From: Ottelia alismoides
Taxonomy: Eukaryota > Streptophyta > Magnoliopsida > Alismatales > Hydrocharitaceae
Reading direction: 5' to 3'
DNA: 64,000 nt
Assembly: GCA_037367405.1 (NCBI GenBank)
Contig: JAZKJV010010135.1
Location: 124,001-188,000, forward strand
The notes beneath the pieces were generated by a model. That model made no database searches. It had not been told where the DNA came from and saw nothing but the letters and a program-made list of their open reading frames with translations. Position numbers and translations under genes: made by a program. Shown piece after piece: positions 56,505-64,000 of this stretch (the first letter of the stretch is position 1; every line of letters begins with the position of its first letter).

Positions 56505-57221
56505 TGGTATTAGAGTGGGTCGATTCTCGAGGATTTTTATGTTCAATATTTTTTCCGAGATTCAGTTGTTTCTTAAAGATTATTCGACAAGAGTTTTTAT
56601 CAAGTTAAAGATCCAAGTTATAGAGTTCCCATATGGAACCCTAATGTATGTCCATGTCCTGTTGCAGCTTCATCCACGTGGCGGTAGTGCTCGATTCATC
56701 ATAGGCGGCGCTCTCCAGGCGCTGCAACTCCTCTCAATCGCTCATGAGTGGCACTCAGGCAATCAACCCAGGTGCAAATGACTCCAGGGGAAGCCTCTTT
56801 CACACGCCCCCTCTGCTTCAATGCAGCCTGGAGGTTCTCCTCCGTTCCCCTTTGTCTCAGCGGCGCAACAGTCGATGCCGCATCTCCCTTGCGGCCTCCA
56901 GATGCGGCTAGGTATCGCGCAACTCCACCTCCATATCGCGAGACCTCCTTCTACCACCATCATCGGATTCAGATGATGATCCAGCCCTGCGCGTGCTCCT
57001 CCATCGGATCCAGAAGCTCTTGGCGGCACGAGCGGCAAGCTATCACTCCCTAGCAGCATGAGTTGTCCTTACGCAGAACCCCTCTACTGCGGTAGATCCA
57101 ATCCAGTTTCCGAGTCCTCGCCCTCTCTTCCAAGGAGAAGGCAGCACCCTCGTGCTCTCAGGGAAGAAGCTCCTCCTCCCTCGCGAGCCTCTTTCTCCCG
57201 ATCTCCATCAGTGGCGTGCTC

Positions 57222-60200
57222 TGATGAATCCACATTTCATCATCTTTATTCTATCATTTTGGCACTAAAAGCCCTAGCAAATGCCTGAAAATAACATTAA
57301 AATCACCATCTTAGCATCCATGCATGTATATCACAATAGTGTATAAAATACTGTAATTAAGGCCAAAATTATAGAATAAATAAAGAAAAGAAAAAGAATA
57401 AAATATTGTAAATATTTTATGACTCAAAACCCCCGAGACCTAGGCATCTTGATGAATAGGTCGAAAAGGAATAAAGTAGGGGGAGATAAGGTCAAAAACA
57501 CATATAAAACACCTATACATTTTATTCATTCTTTATTTATTTTGGGACCTATTTTTGGTTCCACTTTTTATACCTCAAATAAAGAAACTTTGTATATGAA
57601 AGTTGTAGATAAATTAATAAAGAAAAATACAAAATTGATTTCACAGAAAAATAATGTACAGATAAAAAGTTATGGTCTGAATAAAAATCCAGAATCCCAA
57701 CTTCCCAGACCCGTATCTCACAAACAACAACTCCAAATGCAGCATACTCACTTTAATTGTATATAGAAGAAAATAAGCTATTTAATGGCGGTGGTTTCGC
57801 ATTTGGCGGAGCTACGGTTTGAAAGTTGAGTTTTGGACCCCTATTGTATACTTGTACTGAATAAAATATTCAATTTATTCTTTATTCATTATTTATTCAT
57901 TTTTATATTTTTATAATTATGTAAATATTACTTATAATAGATATGTATATTAAAATTGGAATAAAAATGCAAAGAAAAAATAAAAATAAAAATGAACATA
58001 TAAAGAATACATAGGTACATTACCTATAGATATACCTATACAAAACATACTTGTATTTTATTAAATATACATAATAAATCAGAAAAATAAAATAAAAATA
58101 TATTTGTGTAGATAAAAGTATTTTATAATTTTATAAAATCATAAATAAAAATAACAATATTCAAAATACCTAAACAAAAATAAAATACTAAAATACATAG
58201 GTATTATACCTATATAGGGTTAAAAAGGTAACTTGTAAAAATATAAGTCATAAAAATAATTAAAAATCGGAATAAAATAATTTATAAAATTATAAGAATT
58301 TTTTATTTTATAACCTAATCGAAATAATATCATTTGTTATTTTTTATTGATTTTACAAAGGGTTTTTCCCTGGTTGGTCCACGTGGACCAACCAGGTTGG
58401 TCTGACAGTTGACCTCCGGTCAACTGCCTGACCCCCCCTGTGGCCTGCGTCAGAACGAGTTTTTGACTTCTTTCGCGATTTTTTCGAGGTTGTATCTTTC
58501 ACCATCTGGGGTTGAAGTCTTCTGCAAAATTGTAGCTCAAAGACCCATGAATCACGCTCAGCTCTTATCTTGGACTTCGGATCATCACGTTGCTCGATAC
58601 TCCTCGTTCAAGGGAGCCCTCCGTCAACCCCTTAAAACCGACCTCTGATCCTTTTTTGAAATTTTGAACCGCGAATACTCTCTGATCCACCCACCTTGAT
58701 CGAGCAAGAGGAGCCCGGAGGTGACAGCTCCGCAACCCAAGCTTCCGAGCGGCGGGAGAATACCCGGATCGTCGTGTGTTCCAACCTCCGGCGACCGCCG
58801 TTGAGGTAACCTTTCCCTCGCCTTCCTTGGGCTTGAGGCAGCTTCATTTCCTTTAGTTTTGCTTGCATTTCATTCCTTATCATCTCGCGTTTCATCGCCA
58901 AATCAACCCTCGCCGGAGCTATCTCCGGACACAGTTGTTCTCACCGCACATACCCATCCCTTTTGCGCCACGTGATCGGGGCAATTTGCCCCCGATCATA
59001 TCACCCCTTTTTTGTGCAGGTAGCAGAGCCTATCGAGGACCTGGAGCCCTTTTGTGAGCTCGTCGGAGGTGGTTTTGGAGCTCCAGCTCCTCCCCCTTCG
59101 CCTGCGAGCTCTGGTGGCCACCGCCACCCTCTGAAGCTTCAGGCGGCCAGAGGACACCTGCAGGAAGACGGAGAGCCCATCGACCGGCCTGGAGGTGGAC
59201 GGAGGAGCCCACGCCACCTGATCCAAACTCGCCCCGGGCGAGTTCGTCTTCTGTTCTTCCAGCCATCTCGCGCGCCGTCGATCTTCCGGCCGTTCTTCCC
59301 ATCAGCAACAGCCGTTGGATGGCGGATCATCAGCACCGTCAGATCAAGGGCTGAGATTTAATCTCAGCCCTCCGCCCGCGAACCGTCATCGGCGCTCCAG
59401 GACTCGACACGTGGTCAAGTGGGATTCATCCCACCGTTCGTCAGCGCCTAGCGGGGGTATTTTGCTCTTTAACCCCCGCCATTTTGTTTAGTTCTTAAGT
59501 AACTTAGAAACTTTCATTGGCCTTTTAAAACTTCTGTGTAATTTGCATTAGGGCCCCTGATCTTTTTCTATTTTCTTTTTTGGTCCTTGGCCACGTCATA
59601 GTACGTGCCCGTGCACGTGAGGTACGTGGCCATTTTGCATCAGAGCCCTCGGGCATTTTGTTATTTGTCAACAGCCCAGGAACTATTTTATCACGCTAGT
59701 TATTTGTGGAAATTTTGGATATTTGCCCCTGATACTTGTGGATATTACTATTAGGTCCCTGCCAGGCACGTGTGTAGCACGTGCTTGGCCTGGACATTTT
59801 GCACAAAAGCCCTTCCGGGTTTTGTATTTTGTTTTTAGTACAGCAAATGCAAGATTTAGTGTAAAACTTTGTGGCAATTTTGCATGTACCCCCTGGATGT
59901 TATAGAAATTGCATGTATGCCATTGCCAGACTCTTAAATCTTTAATTGCTTGATATAATTGATTAGGGTACCATTTGAACCCCAAAATTTCTCAAATCTT
60001 GAAGTTAAGCTCCTGGATACTTGCTCTTCCTTGCCATCAATTTAGTTTTTGATTTTATTTTATTTTTATATTTATTAAAAATCAAAAACATGCTTTTTGT
60101 GCACTGTCTAGTTTAGAAAATACCAAAAAAATATTAAAAAACATCTAAAAATTCCAAAAAAATTACTTAGTGTCTATTTTAACCTATTTTAGTGTCAATC

Positions 60201-60977
60201 CAAAAATCGCTAAAAATCTCAAAAGAAAAACACTAAAAATTTAAAAACACTCAAAAACTTCAAAAATTATATAAAATCAAAGAAAACTCTAAAAATTACA
60301 AACTCAGGTTTTGTTTGTTCCTCATTTTGTTCTTTTTATTTGAAAAATAGTGTGAAAAATTTTCGTTACTGGTTGCTATTTTTAAATCTCATTTTACTCA
60401 CAGCCAGCAATATTTGCATTGTTTTGCTTTATTTCGGTATTTAAAAATACCAAAAATACCTTGAAAAATCCCCAAAAATCTCAAAAACAGTAAAAAAACT
60501 TAAAAATACTAAAAACATTTAATTTCTGAATTTTTGGTTATTTTTGCACATTTTTATAAATACTTTAGCTTGTCTTTTATTATATTGTTTTTATTTCCCA
60601 ATATTGAAAAAAAACAAAAAAAATTATAAAATATAAATTATAAAAATCAGAAAATTAAAAAGCAAAACACAAAATTAAAAATTAAATAAATTAAAAAAAA
60701 TTAAAAACCCACAAAAATCTCCTTTGCTTGCTTGCTTAGTGTAGACGTATCACACACACACTTGAGCACATTTCTGAACTACCCTGTTTGCTCCCTGTGT
60801 TCGAACTCTCTGCATACTTGTTACTATACACCATTTGTGCAGAGTTAAAAATAAATTTGACTCCACGTTTGTTTTTCATTGTTTGATGCTTGATTGTGGG
60901 TTCATTGTTGATTAATCACATTTTATTGTGGGTCGCCACAGCGACGTATTTAGACCCTCGATAATTTGCGGTTATCA
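57222..60977 (+). repeat. 5' LTR (3756 bp) of the gag-bearing element
   Basis: Starts TGATGAATCCACATTTCATC and ends GCGGTTATCA two bases before the PBS. Clearly homologous to the 15303 LTR throughout, with many substitutions. It has the comb at 59478-59974 and two CACGTG boxes near 59766-59783. It lacks the U5 hairpin seen in the other two LTRs. ORFs at 58632-59361 are LTR sequence. Confidence 0.87.
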
Positions 60978-60979
60978 AA

Positions 60980-60997
60980 TGGCGCCGTTGCCGGGGA
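60980..60997 (+). other. primer binding site, tRNA-Asp type
   Basis: TGGCGCCGTTGCCGGGGA, a full match to the complement of the tRNA-Asp 3' end, two bases after the LTR. Confidence 0.9.
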
Positions 60998-62753
60998 GCA
61001 ACAACGAGTAGTTTATATTTTGCTTGTGTTGATTGTCTACCATAGCTTTAGTTTCTGTCTCTTGCATTTGTGATATTGATTGATTGAGCTATCTGACCAT
61101 TTCTTTTCTTGTCTTCTTGCGAGAGACCGCAGAGCAAGGCGGATCGCTTAGGTGACCCGAAGCAACCTTGGGAAGCGGAGCCGGCCTTCTAGGTCAAGCC
61201 GGCAGGAGAGAGTAGGAAGACTGAGAGGGAGTGAATAGATTAGCTCTTATTTTATTTTGTGAGAGAGCGATTCATTAATTGTAATAATACAGGTACACTT
61301 GGACACTTAGACTATCGAGCCTAATTTCCGGGTGTTTGTTCACCTGGGGGCTCACCGCAGTTTTGATCGCGTTTTCATCGCTTGTCATTTTCCGGTTTTG
61401 TTTTCATTTTTTCCTTTCTTTTGTGGATTGAGCTCTTAGATTAGGTCCTGCTTGATTCGATTAGCCTAGGTCCAAACACCCTAATAACTCTTGCATGTTC
61501 CTATAGTTCATATTTGGATTTAGATTAATTAAGTAGTTGATCATTGGCTCTCGATCCGCGCGCCGCGAGCTCACTCCACACAAGCGCTTTCTCCTAACTC
61601 AAATGTGTTGAGCAGAGGAGGAGTGAGCCTAGACCGGACATTAGGATTGGGAGTTGACGGTTAACTCGTGGTTCTTCACGCTAGCAGTTGCCTATCTTAG
61701 GACGATTTCCGCTTGCATATCGCCATATAGTCTAGGTTTAAAAATTCTGCTTTGCATCCCGCATGGAGAGAGCTGGGATTCGCTGTAAGTCTTCTTACTT
61801 TGCATGCATCATTTAGGCACAAAGGTGAGATTTCCACCTTGGTGTCGACTTGCACGGCTTTTCCGACTCTATTCTCCCTCTGTTTTTGGAACAAAGTAGG
61901 ATAAAGGAAAAATACAAAAACCGTTAGGCGCTTGTTTGAATCTACTCAAAAGAAGCGATAACACCAAAAAAAATTAAAAAAGGGACTGCTAAAGAAAACT
62001 TGACCAAAATAAAATCGGTAATTGGATTCATTGCTTGGGGAGAGTAACACCCTCACTTGTGTTCAGGTTGCATGGGAAGGTCTCCTTCCAAGTGAGGTGA
62101 GCGCTTCGTAAGGATTAGAGCCAAAAACCCAACTTGTGGCTGCCTTGTGTATCGCCTGGATTTCCGAAGTATTGGCGCTACTATCGTACGTAGTCGAGTA
62201 GGACTTGGTCGCCATTGGTGACTCACTATTGTGTGAGCGCCGACCTTGTCCGAAGTATCGAGCTTAGGCCACGCATTCACGGGTGTGTCTATCTCATCGG
62301 ATGCGTCCGAGTAGGATCTTGCACGCTCACGGGTGATTCCGTTGCGAGCAAGGTCTGAAGTATCGGTTTCGCCTATCGGCTTCCTCCCTCTATTTCTTTG
62401 GCTGAGTAGGGATCCAGGAAGGGTTACAAGGACCTTAAAAAGCGCAAGTTACAGGTTACACAGGAGGAGGACAAGTACGGAGACACTTTCCTGTCAGTAC
62501 TCTCTCTCCTATAGGCGTAGCGTTCTAAGGACTCGTGATAAGATAAATACCTGAAAAACAAGCTAAAATTGACAAGATAAAAGCCGAACCTTCACGGCTT
62601 CACGAGTTGAGTTGGTGAACCCACCCTTGCCTTGTGTTTGATTGCTAGATTTATTTAGGTCAAGATCAAAAACACCGCACAATTGTGCACAATTTTGTTG
62701 CATCTCATCTTCTTCTTCTCTTGCATTTTCCCTGCTCTTCCTGAATAATCAAA
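60998..62753 (+). other. leader of the gag-bearing element
   Basis: Untranslated, ~1.75 kb. Shares blocks with the 19032-20377 leader (AATAATACAGGTAC, GGGGGCTCACCGCAG, GCGCCGCGAGCTC, TGTGTTGAGCAGAGGAGG). It carries extra sequence at ~62060-62520 with recurring CGAAGTATYG motifs. A hairpin AAGCCG/CGGCTT (62581-62586 and 62595-62600) occupies the same relative site as the hairpin at 20199. Confidence 0.7.
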
Positions 62754-63824
62754 ATGATGGGACGGAGATCTCTTAGGCCGACCTTGTCGGCACCGCTATC
62801 CAGCACTCCTCCTCATTCATCTAGAAATACCTCGGAGAGTTCGCTCTCCGAGCCTGAGTTTACATCCACCCTGTTCCCCCTCGACCACCCTTCCCATTCT
62901 CCTTCTCTCAGTCCAATTGTTTCAGAATTCAGTGCATCACAGAGTTCGGCTCATTCGACAGCACCTGAGATGGCCTCTTTTGCTTTTTCAGAAAATCCAG
63001 CAATGGCAGACAAAGGCGAGCACCCAGATGACCACGATCACCCTCCATTCATAATCGATCAGGTGGCCATCAACAATTCCTTGCTAGCATCCCTGGAGAC
63101 TATGCAGAGACAGATCCGTGACCAGGGTACCTTCATAGGTGATTTGATGAGAGAAATAGCACAGATGAGAGAGAACCGACCTGGGGGCGGTGGCGGAGGT
63201 GGAGGAGGAGGACCCGATGCAGGAGGAGGTGATCCAGACGCTGAGCGACCGTCGCAGACCATCATGAGGGAACTGCACAACCCAGCTGCATCCCTCACTC
63301 ACCGGTGGATCAGACTCCCGCCAATCCACGGAGATTTCGAGCTTCGGCCCCACACGATCCAGCTTCTACCCAAGTTTTACGGGCTGCCGACCGAAGAGCC
63401 GCACCTCCACCTCCAAGAGTTTGAAATGATTTGCAGCACTATCCATGATCGGTTAATGACCGAGGACACCATCAAGATGATCGCCTTTCCTTTCTCTTTG
63501 GTTGATAGAGCCGCATATTGGCTCAAACACCTTGGGCGATTCGTCGACATATGGGCAGATCTCCGGACCGCGTACTTGAAGAAGTACTACCCTCTCGGCC
63601 GGACCAACGCAGCTCGAGTCATGATCAGCAACTTCGTCATGATCCCAAACGAACAATTCCATGAAGCCTGGGATCGATTCAGAGCGCTCATCGACCGGTG
63701 TCCACATCACGACATATCCAAGCCCAACTTGGTGCAGAGTTTCTTCTGTGGGCTGACACCGGAGCTGCAGGGGCTAGTAAACGCCTCTTGTGGTGGGTCT
63801 TATTTCTCCCAAGGGAGAAGATGA
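62754..63824 (+). CDS. Athila-like gag protein, frameshifted near its end
   Basis: A 356-codon frame beginning at the first ATG pair after the leader. Residues ~1-100 are Ser/Pro-rich, a Gly run lies at ~146-157, and a retrotransposon gag capsid domain spans ~205-350 (IQLLPKFYGLPTEEPHLHLQ, AFPFSLVDRAAYWLKHL, LKKYYPLGRT, GLTPELQGLVNASCGG). The capsid forms the virus-like particle. The frame stops at 63824, but gag-like sequence continues in another frame from about 63800 to the window end without stops. A single-base indel near 63800 is therefore likely, by mutation or sequence error. A Zn-knuckle was not reached. Confidence 0.82.
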   Translation: MMGRRSLRPTLSAPLSSTPPHSSRNTSESSLSEPEFTSTLFPLDHPSHSPSLSPIVSEFSASQSSAHSTAPEMASFAFSENPAMADKGEHPDDHDHPPFIIDQVAINNSLLASLETMQRQIRDQGTFIGDLMREIAQMRENRPGGGGGGGGGGPDAGGGDPDAERPSQTIMRELHNPAASLTHRWIRLPPIHGDFELRPHTIQLLPKFYGLPTEEPHLHLQEFEMICSTIHDRLMTEDTIKMIAFPFSLVDRAAYWLKHLGRFVDIWADLRTAYLKKYYPLGRTNAARVMISNFVMIPNEQFHEAWDRFRALIDRCPHHDISKPNLVQSFFCGLTPELQGLVNASCGGSYFSQGRR

Positions 63825-64000
63825 CGTCTGGGCCATCTACGAAGGCATGGCAGAAAACTCTACTGTGATGACCCAGGCCCGAGTCTACACACAGCAGAAG
63901 CCCCCGCAAGGAGCGGGATCATTTCAGAGGATCGCCCGCATCGATGCCGGTCCCAACACAACGTCGGTAGCCGCAACCCAAGCCGAATCAGCCGCAGCCG

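Larger units (their letters stand above)
57222..64000 (+). mobile_element. Athila-like element with gag, 5' part; continues past the window
   Basis: LTR, tRNA-Asp PBS, leader and gag ORF in order. It belongs to the same family as the element at 15303 by LTR, PBS and leader similarity, but it encodes gag where the other has its protease ORF. The 3' part and second LTR lie outside the window. The base pairs preceding the LTR (TGCTC, 57217-57221) would be its TSD. Confidence 0.88.

Noticed and set aside
58632..59361. ORFs on both strands
   Set aside because: Within the 57222 LTR; they parallel false ORFs at the same place in the other LTRs.

Overview
The window is nuclear DNA of a flowering plant, probably a monocot. 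That is inferred from two host genes of plant type (one intron-containing and apparently organelle-targeted, one intronless GC-rich LRR gene), Tourist-like MITEs, a Mutator-like MITE, and several layers of plant LTR retrotransposons, including Athila-like elements with a tRNA-Asp primer site. I saw no bacterial operons, tRNA, rRNA or CRISPR.

Layout. 0.25-6.0 kb: a two-exon CRM-domain (CRS1/YhbY) gene on the minus strand. Its ~5 kb intron is packed with debris: a copia gag remnant, a decayed plastid rpoC1 piece, and an RTE LINE tail with target-site duplications (TSDs). 6.1-8.9 kb: a cluster of small DNA transposons (MITEs), one holding a near-perfect 37-bp hairpin. 9.46-11.3 kb: an intact gene for a secreted leucine-rich-repeat protein, minus strand.

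11.5-33.1 kb is a four-layer nest. A TIR-bounded DNA element (11518-33125) holds an inverted Athila-like LTR (~12308-32704). That LTR holds a nearly complete non-autonomous Athila-like element (15303-32517, TSD AGAAG, 3.7-kb LTRs). The 3' LTR of this element holds a further inverted solo LTR (27410-31064, TSD CCCCC). The full element has a primer binding site (PBS), a long leader and one 663-codon ORF with a retroviral-type protease domain. It has no gag, reverse transcriptase or integrase, and carries a striking array of hairpins each followed by a polypurine-tract-like G run. 34.4-38.9 kb is a sister TIR element with its own solo LTR (35199-38145, TSD AGCAT).

38.9-57.2 kb is older wreckage: a MITE, a TRIM-like mini-retroelement, an Athila-like LTR fragment, a stop-ridden copia gag-integrase remnant joined to a gypsy gag-protease remnant (split by a clean Tourist-like MITE), an internally deleted APC8/CDC23 pseudogene, a copia RNase H/LTR end, and a pair of inverted ~330-bp copia LTRs. 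57.2-64 kb is the 5' end of a second Athila-like element of the same family: LTR, PBS, leader and a real gag ORF. It runs off the window and could be the type of partner that mobilised the gag-less copy.

The most unusual signals are in the Athila-like elements. They are the hairpin/polypurine array; an alternating ~30/~51-nt comb (period ~80 nt) shared by all the divergent LTRs; a palindromic 5' LTR tip; a U5-end hairpin whose arms differ between the two LTRs of one element yet remain paired; and a leader hairpin preserved between two elements with different stem bases.
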